Shown: positions 1 to 10,684, numbered from the stretch's first letter. The stretch: DNA of 37,791 nt from Chitinophaga pinensis (GCA_945870985.1 CAMBUH010000003.1:1-37791), one strand, 5' to 3'. Program-made: numbers and translations. Notes: a model not told the origin generated them from the letters alone.

Positions 1-1
1 T

Positions 2-1360
2 GCCACGGGAAAAAGAATGGAGACGATGGAGAATGCGGCCATCTTTCCCGCCACTATTTATCTGGCTCCGAAAGACATGATCGTGCAGGTGATGCACGAT
101 ATTCAGGACGAAATGATGGCACAGGCAGCCTACTTTACCTCGCAGGTAAAATTTGTGGAAGCACAGCGAATAAAGGAAAGAGTTGAATACGATTTGGAGA
201 TGATTCGCGAGCTGGGATATTGTAATGGCATAGAAAATTACTCCCGCTTTTTTGATCGCCGGAAACCGGGCACTCGTCCCTTCTGTTTGCTGGATTATTT
301 TCCTCCAGATTTTTTATGTGTTATAGACGAAAGTCACCAAACGGTTTCTCAGGTTGCCGGCATGTATGGGGGCGATCGCAGTAGAAAGCTTGTGTTGGTA
401 GATTATGGATTTCGCCTGCCCAGTGCCCTGGATAACCGCCCGCTAAACTTTCATGAGTTTGAGTCGATGGTTGGACAAACCATTTTTGTAAGCGCAACGC
501 CCGGTGATTATGAGCTGCAAAAAACAGGCGGTGTAGTGGTAGAGCAGATTGTGCGGCCTACCGGATTGTTAGATCCGCCGATTGAAGTGCGCCCAAGTGT
601 TAATCAGATTGATGATTTGCTGGAAGAGATTGATATAACGGTTCAGAAAGGCTTTCGGGTATTGGTTACCACGCTAACCAAAAGAATGGCGGAGGAGATG
701 GATAAATATCTGGGCAGAATTCAGATCAAATCAAAATACATACACAGCGATGTAGATACGCTGGAGCGAGTAGAGATTTTGCGACAGCTGCGGCTGGGAG
801 AGATTGATGTGTTGGTGGGCGTAAATTTATTGCGCGAAGGGCTCGACTTACCGGAAGTGGCGCTGGTAGCTATTTTGGATGCTGACAAAGAAGGGTTTTT
901 ACGGAATGAAAAATCACTTACCCAAACGGCCGGCCGTGCCGCCAGAAACGTGGAGGGAAGGGTAATATTTTATGCAGATAAAATAACTGAGAGCATGCAG
1001 CGTACCATTGACGAAACTTCGCGCCGCCGAGTAAAGCAATTGGAGTTTAATCAGCTGCATGGAATTGTTCCACGCACAGTTCACAAAAGCATTGATCAGA
1101 TTATGGCCCAGGGTTCGGTGCTAGATATTAAAGGATACGACCCTTCGCGGCCCTATGCCTTACAAAAAGACGATTCGCTGGTGGCTTCGGTTGCGGAAGA
1201 GCAGGCGGTATATCAAACCATTCCACAGATAGAGAAGGCCATCGCGCAAACCAAGAAGCAAATGGAAAAAGCCGCCCGCGATATGGACTTTATTGAGGCG
1301 GCTCGCTTACGAGACGAAATGTTCCGATTACAAAAAGAGCGGGAAAATATGATTGGGTAA
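2..1360 (+). CDS. uvrB: UvrABC system protein B (excinuclease subunit B), 5'-truncated by window edge
   Basis: Frame is open to the window start. Motifs YDLEMIRELGYCNGIENYSR, VIDESHQTVSQV, DYGFRLPSALDNRPL, FVSATPGDYEL, LLREGLDLPEVALVAILDADKEGFLR, and a C-terminal UVR motif. Confidence 0.97.
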   Translation, partial: ATGKRMETMENAAIFPATIYLAPKDMIVQVMHDIQDEMMAQAAYFTSQVKFVEAQRIKERVEYDLEMIRELGYCNGIENYSRFFDRRKPGTRPFCLLDYFPPDFLCVIDESHQTVSQVAGMYGGDRSRKLVLVDYGFRLPSALDNRPLNFHEFESMVGQTIFVSATPGDYELQKTGGVVVEQIVRPTGLLDPPIEVRPSVNQIDDLLEEIDITVQKGFRVLVTTLTKRMAEEMDKYLGRIQIKSKYIHSDVDTLERVEILRQLRLGEIDVLVGVNLLREGLDLPEVALVAILDADKEGFLRNEKSLTQTAGRAARNVEGRVIFYADKITESMQRTIDETSRRRVKQLEFNQLHGIVPRTVHKSIDQIMAQGSVLDIKGYDPSRPYALQKDDSLVASVAEEQAVYQTIPQIEKAIAQTKKQMEKAARDMDFIEAARLRDEMFRLQKERENMIG

Positions 1361-1427
1361 GCGGGATGTTTTGAGCGTAATCAGTAAATTGTAGGGCAAA
1401 CTTTTAATCCTCAACCAACCTACTAGT

Positions 1428-4232
1428 ATGAAAATTTCTTCATGCCCTTTTTTGCTGCTCCTGATTTTTGTTCAAACCAATGTCGCCACTGCACAAACAA
1501 TCGACACTGGATATAACGGCAAGATCAAAATGTTTACTACCGACGCTCGCTTTTTACCTGAGTCGGTTTTGAATCTGGAAATCAGCTCCAGTGTACCTTC
1601 TCCCGAAAAATATTTTGGCAATATCATAGGCGCCCCTGGTGTAATGCATACCACGCGCGAGATTTATGGCTACTATCAGCAGTTGGCTGCCAGCTCTCCT
1701 AATTTGCAAATGAATCGGGTAAGCACCACCGAAGAAGGGCGCCCTATTTATCAGGTTGTAGTTGCCTCCAAAGAAACCCAGCAACAGCTCGATCAGCAAA
1801 AAAAGCAACTTGCTTTGTTGGCCGACCCAAGAAAAATCACTGCTGCCGAAGCGGATCAGATAATTCAAACGACCAAGCCAGTATTTTATTTAAATGCTGG
1901 GCTTCATTCACCCGAAATGGGATCGCCGGAAATGTTGATGGAGTTGGCATATCGGTTGATAACCTCTTCCTCTCCCGCCATACGCGCTATATTGAACCAG
2001 GTGGTGGTAGTAATAAATCCAGTGGCAGAACCGGATGGGCGGGATAAGCAGGTTGACTGGTACTATCGCTATACAAAGTCTCGAAACACCTTTGATGATG
2101 GTTTTCCTCGCTCTTCGCCGTATTGGGGTAAGTATGTGTATCACGACAACAATCGCGACGGCATTCAGGTTTCACAAGCGTTAACGAATGCCATTTTTCA
2201 AATGTATTATGAGTGGCACCCAACGGTTATGCTAGATCTACACGAGTCGGTGCCGTTGATTTATATGAGTACCGGAACGGGGCCATATAACGAAACCATT
2301 GATCCCATTACCATTGGCGAGTGGCAGGTGATGGCGAATCATGATATTACTACCTTGGCAGCTCAGGGGCTTCCCGGCGCATTCACCTGGGCTTTTTACG
2401 ACGGATGGTATCCGGGATATGGTATCTGGGTGGCCAATAACCACAATTCAATCGGTCGTTTTTATGAAACCTTCGGAAATGCCGGCGCCAATACGTATAT
2501 GCGGGATTTAACGGATAGCAAATATGCCGGAGATGCAGTAACCAGCCGCGAGTGGTATCGGCCAGACCCCGCAACGCCATTGGTGAACTGGTCATCAAGA
2601 AATAACATTAATTATATGCAAGCCGGTGTGCTCGCCTCGCTTACATATACCGCCGACAATGCGCGACAACTATTGAAAAATTTTTACCAGAAGGGCGTTA
2701 ATAATATTCAGCGTGGGAAAAAAGATAAGCCGGGATGTTTTGTGATTCCGTATGCACAAAAAGATCCTTACATGGTGGCGTTTCTGATTAATCAATTGCG
2801 CAAACAAAAAATAGAAGTACATCAGGTTGATACGGGTAAGCAAAAGAATGATTATGTTGTTTTGCTGGATCAGCCCTATCGAAACCTTGCTGTGTCGTTA
2901 TTAACCAAACAGTCTTTTCCAAAAGAAGCCAAGTTTCCACCCTATGATGATATTGCGTGGACGATGGGCTATTTGTACGGTGTAACTGTAAAGCAGGAAG
3001 ACAGTGTAGCTTTTTCGAGGAGCAACCTCAAGCCCGTATCTGACAAGGTGTTGTACAAAGGAAATATTAGCGGAAGCGGCACTCAATTTTTATTGAAATA
3101 TTCTGCCCAACAAAAAGTGTTGGCGGCTGCGTATGCAATACAAAAAAACAATCCCACGGCTAAGCAACAAATACTTGCAGAAAAATGGGTAATTGCCTCA
3201 GGCAAGGATAGTGCACTAGCCGGAAGTATTTATTGGGAAGGCCTTTCCAAAGAAGACGCCCAAACGATTGCGCAGCAATTCGGATTGGATTTGCAGCAAG
3301 TATCTGCTATTCCTAATACAGTAAAGCGCAATGCGATGAGGTTGCCTCGGGTGGGCATTTATCACACTTGGTACAATACGCAGGACGAAGGATGGGCGCG
3401 CTATACTTTTGAGCAAATGGGGGTTCCTTATGTTTCGTTGCAAAAAGATGACTTAAAAAGAGGCGACCTGAATAGTAGGTTGGATGTGATATTGATTCCA
3501 AGAACCGGAGGTAGTGCCAGTGATTTTGTCAATGAGATCGACAGTCGCTTTGGCCCCATGCCCTATACAAAAACGGAGGCATTTCCTTCGCATGGATATC
3601 CAGATTCAACCAATGATATGACGGGCGGTCCCGGGTTTGCAGGGATGGCACAACTTCGCCTGTTTGTTGAAAAAGGCGGCTTGCTTATCAGTCTAGACAA
3701 CAGCACACGCATTATGGCAGAAACCGGATTAGCCGACGGCGTGGATATATACGACGCTTCCGGACTTTTTCATCCGGGCTCGATTGTAATGGCCAAAGTG
3801 AGACAGGCGAGTAGTCCTGTTTTGAATGGCTTCCCAACTTCCTTCCCCATCTTCAGAGGCAATGGGCCATTGTTGCAGGTAAAAAAATACGACAGAGGGA
3901 AAATATTATTGCAATATGGAAACAAGCCGTTAAAAGATGAAGTAGCGTATGATGGGCCCATTATGGGAGTGCCTGCAAAAACAAAGAGTAAGGAAGAGGC
4001 GAAGTCGACTCCCGATGTTCCTTATCTGGTTTCGGGCATGGTAAGAAACGAAGCGACAATAATTGGGCAAGGCGCGATTTTTCAAGTGCCTGTTGGGAAG
4101 GGGGCTTTGATAGGATTTACCTTTGATCCGCTACATCGGTTTTTGAATTTACATGATGCGCCGCTCGTTTGGAATTGCCTGATGAACTGGGAGCAACTGA
4201 TTGGAAACGATGACCGAGCAGCCAAAAAATAA
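1428..4232 (+). CDS. Secreted M14-family zinc carboxypeptidase-like protein (934 aa) with large C-terminal region
   Basis: Signal peptide MKISSCPFLLLLIFVQTNVATAQ. Zinc-ligand-like HSPE and LDLHES motifs typical of M14. Confidence 0.85.
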   Translation: MKISSCPFLLLLIFVQTNVATAQTIDTGYNGKIKMFTTDARFLPESVLNLEISSSVPSPEKYFGNIIGAPGVMHTTREIYGYYQQLAASSPNLQMNRVSTTEEGRPIYQVVVASKETQQQLDQQKKQLALLADPRKITAAEADQIIQTTKPVFYLNAGLHSPEMGSPEMLMELAYRLITSSSPAIRAILNQVVVVINPVAEPDGRDKQVDWYYRYTKSRNTFDDGFPRSSPYWGKYVYHDNNRDGIQVSQALTNAIFQMYYEWHPTVMLDLHESVPLIYMSTGTGPYNETIDPITIGEWQVMANHDITTLAAQGLPGAFTWAFYDGWYPGYGIWVANNHNSIGRFYETFGNAGANTYMRDLTDSKYAGDAVTSREWYRPDPATPLVNWSSRNNINYMQAGVLASLTYTADNARQLLKNFYQKGVNNIQRGKKDKPGCFVIPYAQKDPYMVAFLINQLRKQKIEVHQVDTGKQKNDYVVLLDQPYRNLAVSLLTKQSFPKEAKFPPYDDIAWTMGYLYGVTVKQEDSVAFSRSNLKPVSDKVLYKGNISGSGTQFLLKYSAQQKVLAAAYAIQKNNPTAKQQILAEKWVIASGKDSALAGSIYWEGLSKEDAQTIAQQFGLDLQQVSAIPNTVKRNAMRLPRVGIYHTWYNTQDEGWARYTFEQMGVPYVSLQKDDLKRGDLNSRLDVILIPRTGGSASDFVNEIDSRFGPMPYTKTEAFPSHGYPDSTNDMTGGPGFAGMAQLRLFVEKGGLLISLDNSTRIMAETGLADGVDIYDASGLFHPGSIVMAKVRQASSPVLNGFPTSFPIFRGNGPLLQVKKYDRGKILLQYGNKPLKDEVAYDGPIMGVPAKTKSKEEAKSTPDVPYLVSGMVRNEATIIGQGAIFQVPVGKGALIGFTFDPLHRFLNLHDAPLVWNCLMNWEQLIGNDDRAAKK

Positions 4233-4258
4233 GCGCCTCCGGTTTGGGGGAGGCGCTT
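4231..4258 (-). terminator. Intrinsic terminator for the 4282-7353 minus-strand gene
   Basis: Perfect 10-bp stem AAGCGCCTCC/GGAGGCGCTT with 8-nt loop. On the minus strand it is followed by ATTTTTTGG. Confidence 0.8.
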
Positions 4259-4281
4259 GAATAATCGAATTAACAAGTTAC

Positions 4282-7200
4282 TTATTGGATGTTTGCAATT
4301 TTCTGTTTCAGGGCATCCCACTTTGTTTGCAGCCTGTTTAGCGCTTCCAGCGATTGTTTGAGCGCGTCTTGTGATTGACTAGTGGGGCTACGGTCGGCTT
4401 CTTGCCAAATGCTTCCGATGCTGGCCAGCTGAGACTCAATGATAGCAAAGCTCGGCTCTTTATTGGCGGGTGCCCGCATCCGACGCCCCCCAACTCCTTC
4501 TAGTTCTGATGTTTCTTGCATCAATCGAGTAATCAATTCAGGATCTGTTTTTCCGTTGGGCTGATATTCTTTCAATTGTTTTTTAGCGATTGCGATTTCC
4601 TCCAGAGCTGTTTGTGCTGATTGACGTGCCTGATACGCAGTAAGCGAAGCGCTGTGAAGTTCTTCTAGTTGCGCCTGACTCAATTTTACACGGGGATCCA
4701 TTTTTATAATAAGCGGCTGAGAGTAACTTTGTCCATTCGCTATCAAGGTAATGGTATAATTTCCCGGAAGTACCCAAGGGGAAGCGGTTTCGGGAGCGGT
4801 GTTTTGATACACTGCCGCAATCGGGAAAGTCGGTGTTGTTTCTAGTGGTGCATAGCGAAGATTCCAAACGAATGTATGAGCCCCTTTTTCTGTTGACAAA
4901 GATTGTTGCGGTCGTATCCAATAGGTTGGAATGTTGAGGTCGGAGGGAAGTTTATATTCTTTATCGTTGCTGCTGATGCGGCGAACAATTTTTCCAGAGG
5001 CGTCGGTAATTTCCAGCAGCACCTCCTCTTTAGCAGATTGTTGCAGATAATAATGAATGGCAACGCCATCGGGTGGATTTTCTCCTGCTGGCTCCTCTTG
5101 AGGAACGGGCGTATCGGTATACATATTCCAGCGAACCCGATAGGCTTTTGCGGGCTTATAGAGAATAGCAGGCGCAACGGCAACAGACTCGCTTAATTGC
5201 CGCAATGGATTTACATCATCTAAAATCCAGAATCCTCTTCCATGGGTTCCAACAACCAGGTCGTCGTCTTTAATTACCAGATCCCGAATAGAAGTTGCAG
5301 GCATATCAAGCCTAAGCGACTGCCAATGCTCGCCATCATCGAATGATACATATACGGCATTTTCAGAACCCGCAAATAGCAACCCTTTTTTAACGGGGTC
5401 TTCGCGAACGGCATTAATGGGTTCGTTGTCGGGAAGGCCTTGTGTTATTAGCTTCCAGGTTTTACCGCCATCGGCAGTTTTATAAATATAGGGTCGCATA
5501 TCACTGCAACGAATTCTGTTAACAGCGGCATAAGCGCCTTGTGGATTAAAGTGACTGGCTTCCATTAACGACACTTTGCTCCATGATGTAATTGCGGGGG
5601 GCGTTACATTTTTCCAAGTTTTGCCACCATCGTTCGTAAGTTGTATATATCCATCATCGGTGCCTGCCCAAAGGGTGTTTAAGTTTTTAAAGGAAGGAGC
5701 AATGGTATAAATAACGCCTCGGCGGGGCATTTTTTTCATCTCTTCTGTTGTGTATATACCTACGCTTGCAGGTATATCCCAGGTTTCACGGGTGAGGTCT
5801 GGACTAATTACTTCCCAGCTATTTCCTTCATTGGTTGTTTTGAATAAAACATTCCCGGCGAAATAAAGTGTTTTGGGGTCAATGGGAGAGAACAACACCG
5901 GGGCTGTTCTGAGAAAGCGATATTTACCTGAGCGAACGGATTCGGGAGCGATATTTTGTACCTGACCGGTGCGCTTATCGAAGCGGGTAATTTTTCCGCC
6001 ATAAATAATATTTGGATTGAGTGGGTCTGCTGCCACATAACCATATTCTTCTACGCCCACCGGATGAAATTCTCGGGAAGTAATCTGTCCGTCGTTGCCC
6101 CTTGAGGCTACACAGGCAGATCCGCTTTCCTGCTGACCGCCATATACATTATAAGGAAAATCATTATCGGTGCTCACGTGATAAAATTGTGCGGTAGGCT
6201 GGTTGTACCAAGAGGAAAATGTTTCACCACCATTCACGGTGATAATGGCACCCTGGTCTACGGCGAACAAAATAATTTTAGGATTGGTAGGATGAATCCA
6301 GATGCGATGGTAATCATCCCCGCCGGGCGCTCCGCGAAAAGCAGCCCAAGTTTTACCGGCGTCGTTAGTTTTCCAGGTAACCACATTAGCCGTAAATGCA
6401 ATGTCGGCATTGGTAGGGTCTGCTTTGATTTCGGCAAAGTCGCTACCGCGCCCCCATAGTCTTGGGTCTTTGTTGATATTCTCCCAGCTTTCTCCTGCAT
6501 CATCACTCCGATAAATTCCGCCATAATCGCCGGCATCTACGGTTGCATATAATCGATTGCTGTTTGTGGGGGCAATACAAAAGCCAATTCTTCCTAATCC
6601 TTGTGCGGGTGTGGGCAACCCCTTGGTTAACTTTTTCCAAGTGGCGCCGCTATCGGTTGATTTAAACAGTCCGCTCTCCGGACCATTCCATGCGCCATTT
6701 TCCCAGGGACCCTGGCGGCCGGCCCAGAGATCTGCATATAATATATTTGCATTATTTGGGTCGAAGCTTACCTGAACGGCTCCTGTATTTTCGTCTTTAT
6801 AGAGCACCCGCTCCCAGGTAGAGCCCCCGTCCATCGAACGATATATGCCTCTTTCGGTGTTGGGCCCATACGGATGACCGAGTACGGCTACAAATATTCT
6901 GTTTTCGTTGTTGGGGTCGATAATGATGTTGCCAATTTGCTGGCCATTATTGAGCCCCATATTTTTCCAGGTTTTACCGGCATCGGTGGATTTATATATT
7001 CCGTTGCCGATTGAAAGGTCTGGCCGCTGAATCCCTTCGCCGCAGGCTACCATTACCAGATTGGGGTTGGAGGCGGAAACGGCTACATCGCCTACTGAGC
7101 CAGTATTTTCCTTGTCGAATATGGGTTTCCAGGTACGACCATAGTCTGTTGTTTTCCAAACCCCACCATTGTTTACGCCAATATAAAATACTCCGGGTTG

Positions 7201-7353
7201 ACTAGGAACGCCAACGGCGCCAACGGTTCTACCGCCCCGGAAGGGTCCGATCATTCGCCAGTGTAGGCTATTAAATAATTGGGGGGAGTAACTTTGTGCT
7301 ATCAACTGAGCACAAAAAAATAGCAGGCTCAGAGAGAAAAGAATTTTTTTCAT
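4282..7353 (-). CDS. Secreted VPS10/sortilin-like Asp-box (BNR) repeat glycosyl-hydrolase-like protein
   Basis: Start reassigned to ATG at 7353 (MKKILFSLSLLFFCAQLIAQ). About 11 Asp boxes (e.g. KTTDYGRTW, KSTDAGKTW, RSMDGGSTW, KSTDSGATW, RSDDAGESW, TNDGGKTW, KTADGGKTW). Confidence 0.88.
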   Translation of the reverse strand: MKKILFSLSLLFFCAQLIAQSYSPQLFNSLHWRMIGPFRGGRTVGAVGVPSQPGVFYIGVNNGGVWKTTDYGRTWKPIFDKENTGSVGDVAVSASNPNLVMVACGEGIQRPDLSIGNGIYKSTDAGKTWKNMGLNNGQQIGNIIIDPNNENRIFVAVLGHPYGPNTERGIYRSMDGGSTWERVLYKDENTGAVQVSFDPNNANILYADLWAGRQGPWENGAWNGPESGLFKSTDSGATWKKLTKGLPTPAQGLGRIGFCIAPTNSNRLYATVDAGDYGGIYRSDDAGESWENINKDPRLWGRGSDFAEIKADPTNADIAFTANVVTWKTNDAGKTWAAFRGAPGGDDYHRIWIHPTNPKIILFAVDQGAIITVNGGETFSSWYNQPTAQFYHVSTDNDFPYNVYGGQQESGSACVASRGNDGQITSREFHPVGVEEYGYVAADPLNPNIIYGGKITRFDKRTGQVQNIAPESVRSGKYRFLRTAPVLFSPIDPKTLYFAGNVLFKTTNEGNSWEVISPDLTRETWDIPASVGIYTTEEMKKMPRRGVIYTIAPSFKNLNTLWAGTDDGYIQLTNDGGKTWKNVTPPAITSWSKVSLMEASHFNPQGAYAAVNRIRCSDMRPYIYKTADGGKTWKLITQGLPDNEPINAVREDPVKKGLLFAGSENAVYVSFDDGEHWQSLRLDMPATSIRDLVIKDDDLVVGTHGRGFWILDDVNPLRQLSESVAVAPAILYKPAKAYRVRWNMYTDTPVPQEEPAGENPPDGVAIHYYLQQSAKEEVLLEITDASGKIVRRISSNDKEYKLPSDLNIPTYWIRPQQSLSTEKGAHTFVWNLRYAPLETTPTFPIAAVYQNTAPETASPWVLPGNYTITLIANGQSYSQPLIIKMDPRVKLSQAQLEELHSASLTAYQARQSAQTALEEIAIAKKQLKEYQPNGKTDPELITRLMQETSELEGVGGRRMRAPANKEPSFAIIESQLASIGSIWQEADRSPTSQSQDALKQSLEALNRLQTKWDALKQKIANIQ

Positions 7354-7391
7354 CGGAGTAAGGTTAAGGTCAATAAATATACAAGGTGCTA

Positions 7392-8471
7392 CTATAATTT
7401 TTCGTACAGGGCTCGCAGCTTTTCGCGCGTCATGATTTCTTGCCAGTTGGGCCCCAGCGCATTTTCCCAAAGGGGCTTCATACCAAGCGAAACGTCTATC
7501 ATTTTTGTAAAATCTTCCTCGCTTAATCCAGCACAAATTCCTGTTGGAATGGAAATGCCATTTTTTTCCACCATGTATTTGAATTCTTTCACGCCTGCAG
7601 GATAATATTCTTCCAAGTGATTCATCACAATACAGTTGCCAATACCATGTTTGGTGCCGAGTAAATAACTGAGCCCATAACTTACGGCATGTGCTACGCC
7701 CACTTGCGAGTAGGCAATGCTCATCCCGCCTGCATAGGAAGCCATCATCAGCTGATCGTCGGAGGAGGTTGTCCACTCATTACTTTCCACAAAAACTTTT
7801 CTGCAAAGCTCTAGGGCTTTTTCTCCGTAGCTTTTGCTGAACTCGTTCAGGAAAGTGCCTTCAAGACTTTCAATGCAATGAATGTAGCAGTCCATGCCGG
7901 TATAAAATCGCTGGTTGGCCGGAGCGTTTTGGGTGAGTTCGGGATCCAGCACAATTTGGTCGAATGGGGTAAAGTCGCTGTTCATGCCCAGTTTGCGGGT
8001 GGGGCCGGTTAAAACGGTTGTGCGGCTTACTTCTGCACCTGTTCCACTTAGCGTGGGGATGCCTACTTTATACACACCGGGTTGTTTTACCAGATCCCAT
8101 CCCTGGTAGTCGGCGGAACTGCCGGGGTTGTTCATCATAAGCGATACAGCTTTGGCGAGATCGAGGGTAGAGCCTCCGCCTATTCCAACAACACCGCTGA
8201 TGGTACCATATTTTTCTTTCAGCTGTTGGGCTAGCGAATCTACCTGGGTAGTTTTGGGTTCGTAGGTAACATCGGCAAAAATCAGCTCGTCGCGATCTCT
8301 AAGGGGGATGCGATTACAGAGGGCGTGGTCTTTGAAAAAATGGTCGACGAGAAAAATCATGGGCGCCGAATTTTTTCGGTTGGGAGCTAGAATTTCATCC
8401 AACTGATGCAGGCTTCCGCGGCCATAAATAACATAGCCCACCATTTTAAAATTTCTAAAAGCTGTTGCCAT
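7392..8471 (-). CDS. kdnB: Iron-containing alcohol dehydrogenase family, 3-deoxy-manno-octulosonate 8-oxidase (KdnB)-like
   Basis: GVVGIGGGSTLDLAKAVSLM, TLSGTGAEVSRT, MDCYIHCIESLEGTFLNEFSK, AHAVSYGLSYLLGTKHGIGN; resembles KdnB as recalled. Symbol tentative. Confidence 0.7.
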   Translation of the reverse strand: MATAFRNFKMVGYVIYGRGSLHQLDEILAPNRKNSAPMIFLVDHFFKDHALCNRIPLRDRDELIFADVTYEPKTTQVDSLAQQLKEKYGTISGVVGIGGGSTLDLAKAVSLMMNNPGSSADYQGWDLVKQPGVYKVGIPTLSGTGAEVSRTTVLTGPTRKLGMNSDFTPFDQIVLDPELTQNAPANQRFYTGMDCYIHCIESLEGTFLNEFSKSYGEKALELCRKVFVESNEWTTSSDDQLMMASYAGGMSIAYSQVGVAHAVSYGLSYLLGTKHGIGNCIVMNHLEEYYPAGVKEFKYMVEKNGISIPTGICAGLSEEDFTKMIDVSLGMKPLWENALGPNWQEIMTREKLRALYEKL

Positions 8472-8496
8472 ATAAAGTGGTTGATTTAGTAAATGT

Positions 8497-8504
8497 CAAA
8501 GATA
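8497..8504 (-). promoter_or_regulatory. Bacteroidota -7 box (TATCTTTG) of kdnB-like gene
   Basis: CAAAGATA on plus strand, i.e. TAnnTTTG on minus strand, 25 nt before ATG. Confidence 0.5.
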
Positions 8505-8542
8505 CAGGAAACCGCATGCCTGCATTAACAGGGAAGCGAACG

Positions 8543-9892
8543 TTATTGCATCAATTTCTTTTCCAGTTCTTCTAGCGAAATGCCCTTGGTTTCGGGAACT
8601 CGGGTAAGTACCCAAATGAGCTGTAATACCATCATCCCCGCAAAAAAAGCGAATATGGGCCAGGGGTTTTCTTTAAAAATGCCAGTATCCTTATCTAGAA
8701 ACACAGGAGTAATCAGCGTAATAATGGCAGCAAATACCCAGTGGATGCTGGCCCCGAAGGATTGTCCGGCGCTGCGAATTTTAGTGGGAAATATTTCGGC
8801 AATAAACACCCAGATTACAGCTCCTTGTCCGATCGCATGCGCTGCAATGAATAGTAGCAGAAAAGTCATCAAAAAAAATGCGCCGGTATGGGCATAAAAG
8901 GCATAGGAAACGAGCGACAAACTGAGAATATATCCAATCGAGCCAATAATCAGCAGGGTTTTCCGGCCTAGGCGATCAATTAAGTAGAGGCCAACAAAAG
9001 TAAAAACAAGATTCGTACTACCTATGGCGATTGAGTTGAATAAGGATTCTTTAGCAGCGAGTCCGGCCTTCTCTAAAATTTCAGGAGCATAGTAAAGAAT
9101 AAAGTTGATGCCCGAGAGTTGATTAAAGAAGGCAATCATAAACGCCAGCCAAATAATCTTGCTGTTTTGTGGTTTAAAGATTGAGGCAGAATGGGTTGTT
9201 TGTAATTCTTGTTGGTTACTTGCTAGTATGGTGGCTATTTCGGCATCCACATCGGCAATGCCTATTTGCTTAAGGGTGTTTTTTGCTTTTTCGGGATTAT
9301 TATCTATGGTGAGCAACCAGCGTGGACTTTCGGCAACGCCAACAACTAGGATGGTATATATAAGTGAGGGGATGGCGAGCACGCCCAACATCCAGCGCCA
9401 ATCATTCTCGCCGCCAAAGCCCGCTAAAAGATAGTTGCTTAGGAAGGCAACCAGTATGCCGAATACGATATTGAATTGATAGAGCGCAACCAGTTTTCCT
9501 CGGGTTGCTGGGGTAGATATTTCAGATATATATATGGGTGCTACCACCGAGGAAACACCAATCCCAATACCTCCGATAAAGCGGAAGAAAGAAAAGATGT
9601 AAGGGTTTCCGGCCAGTGCGGTACCGAAAGCGGAGATAGCGAACAGGACGCCCACCCATAGGAGTACTTTTTTGCGTCCAAATCGCTGTGTGGGAATTCC
9701 GCCGAAAAGTGCCCCTACCACGGTACCCCAAAGTGCCATCGACATAATGAAGAAGCCGTGAAAGATGGGAGAAGTGTGCCAAAGGTCTTTAATGGGCTGA
9801 TTAGCCCCGGAGATAACAACCGTATCAAATCCAAAAATAAATCCGGCCAACGAAACCACGATTGACCACTTTACAAGCAAACTTTTTTGCAT
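8543..9892 (-). CDS. Sugar porter family MFS transporter
   Basis: GFIFGFDTVVISGA, RFIGGIGIGVSSVVAPIYISEISTPATRGKLVALYQ, DRLGRKTLL, VPETKG. ATG at 9892 preferred over the longer ORF. Confidence 0.92.
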   Translation of the reverse strand: MQKSLLVKWSIVVSLAGFIFGFDTVVISGANQPIKDLWHTSPIFHGFFIMSMALWGTVVGALFGGIPTQRFGRKKVLLWVGVLFAISAFGTALAGNPYIFSFFRFIGGIGIGVSSVVAPIYISEISTPATRGKLVALYQFNIVFGILVAFLSNYLLAGFGGENDWRWMLGVLAIPSLIYTILVVGVAESPRWLLTIDNNPEKAKNTLKQIGIADVDAEIATILASNQQELQTTHSASIFKPQNSKIIWLAFMIAFFNQLSGINFILYYAPEILEKAGLAAKESLFNSIAIGSTNLVFTFVGLYLIDRLGRKTLLIIGSIGYILSLSLVSYAFYAHTGAFFLMTFLLLFIAAHAIGQGAVIWVFIAEIFPTKIRSAGQSFGASIHWVFAAIITLITPVFLDKDTGIFKENPWPIFAFFAGMMVLQLIWVLTRVPETKGISLEELEKKLMQ

Positions 9893-9942
9893 ACCAACTA
9901 TTTTATATAGAAAGGTAACAAAAATGGCAGAATGCCAGTGTG

Positions 9943-10671
9943 TTATTGAAGTAATTGTTCTGCCTTTCGCAGATCTTCTGGGGTGTCTATTTCCACACCC
10001 ATGTATTGGGTAAGAATCATTTTTATTGGAACACCATTTTCTAAATAGCGAAGGCATTCAACTTTTTCGGCAGCTTCGAGTGGGCTCATTGGCCAGCGGG
10101 TAAAGTTCAAGAGCGCTTCTTTTCGGAAAGCGTATACGCCAATATGTTCGAAGTAACAGGTTTCGGGAAGTACGGAGCGGGGATAGGGAATTACGCTTCT
10201 GGAAAAAAACAGGGAGAAGCTATTTTTATCAACCGCTACTTTTACAAAATTGGGATCATTGATTTGTTCAGTGTTGGTCATTAGCTGCATAAGAGAAGCA
10301 ACCTGCACATTCGCTCCTTCTGCTCCTTCAAAAGCGGTCAGCAATTGTTGCAGGGCTGGTTGATTTACAAAGGGCTCGTCTCCCTGAACATTTACTACAA
10401 TGTTGGCAGGCATATTTTCTACTGCCTCTGCTATTCGGTCGCTACCGCTTTCGTGGTTTTGTTGGCTCATGATGGCTTTTCCGCCATGGGATGTGATTTC
10501 CTGAAAAATAATATCGCTGTCGGTAACAACAAATACATCATCAAAAAGTCCGGTTGCCATCGTATTATCGTAGGTATGTCGGATTACGGTTTTGTTGCCA
10601 AGGGGTTGCATTAGTTTAGCCGGAAATCGAGTGGCGGCATAACGAGCGGGTATCATGGCAATTCTTATCAT
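9943..10671 (-). CDS. kdsB: 3-deoxy-manno-octulosonate cytidylyltransferase (CMP-KDO synthetase)
   Basis: IPARYAATRFPAKLMQPLGNKTVIRHTYDN, NVQGDEPF, HIGVYAFRKEALL. Confidence 0.96.
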   Translation of the reverse strand: MIRIAMIPARYAATRFPAKLMQPLGNKTVIRHTYDNTMATGLFDDVFVVTDSDIIFQEITSHGGKAIMSQQNHESGSDRIAEAVENMPANIVVNVQGDEPFVNQPALQQLLTAFEGAEGANVQVASLMQLMTNTEQINDPNFVKVAVDKNSFSLFFSRSVIPYPRSVLPETCYFEHIGVYAFRKEALLNFTRWPMSPLEAAEKVECLRYLENGVPIKMILTQYMGVEIDTPEDLRKAEQLLQ

Positions 10672-10684
10672 GCGAGAAATTGGC

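Noticed and set aside
7354-7776. N-terminal 141-aa extension of the 4282-7776 minus ORF
   Set aside because: It overlaps the kdnB-like CDS out of frame. A clear signal peptide begins at 7353, so the extension is an ORF-caller artefact.
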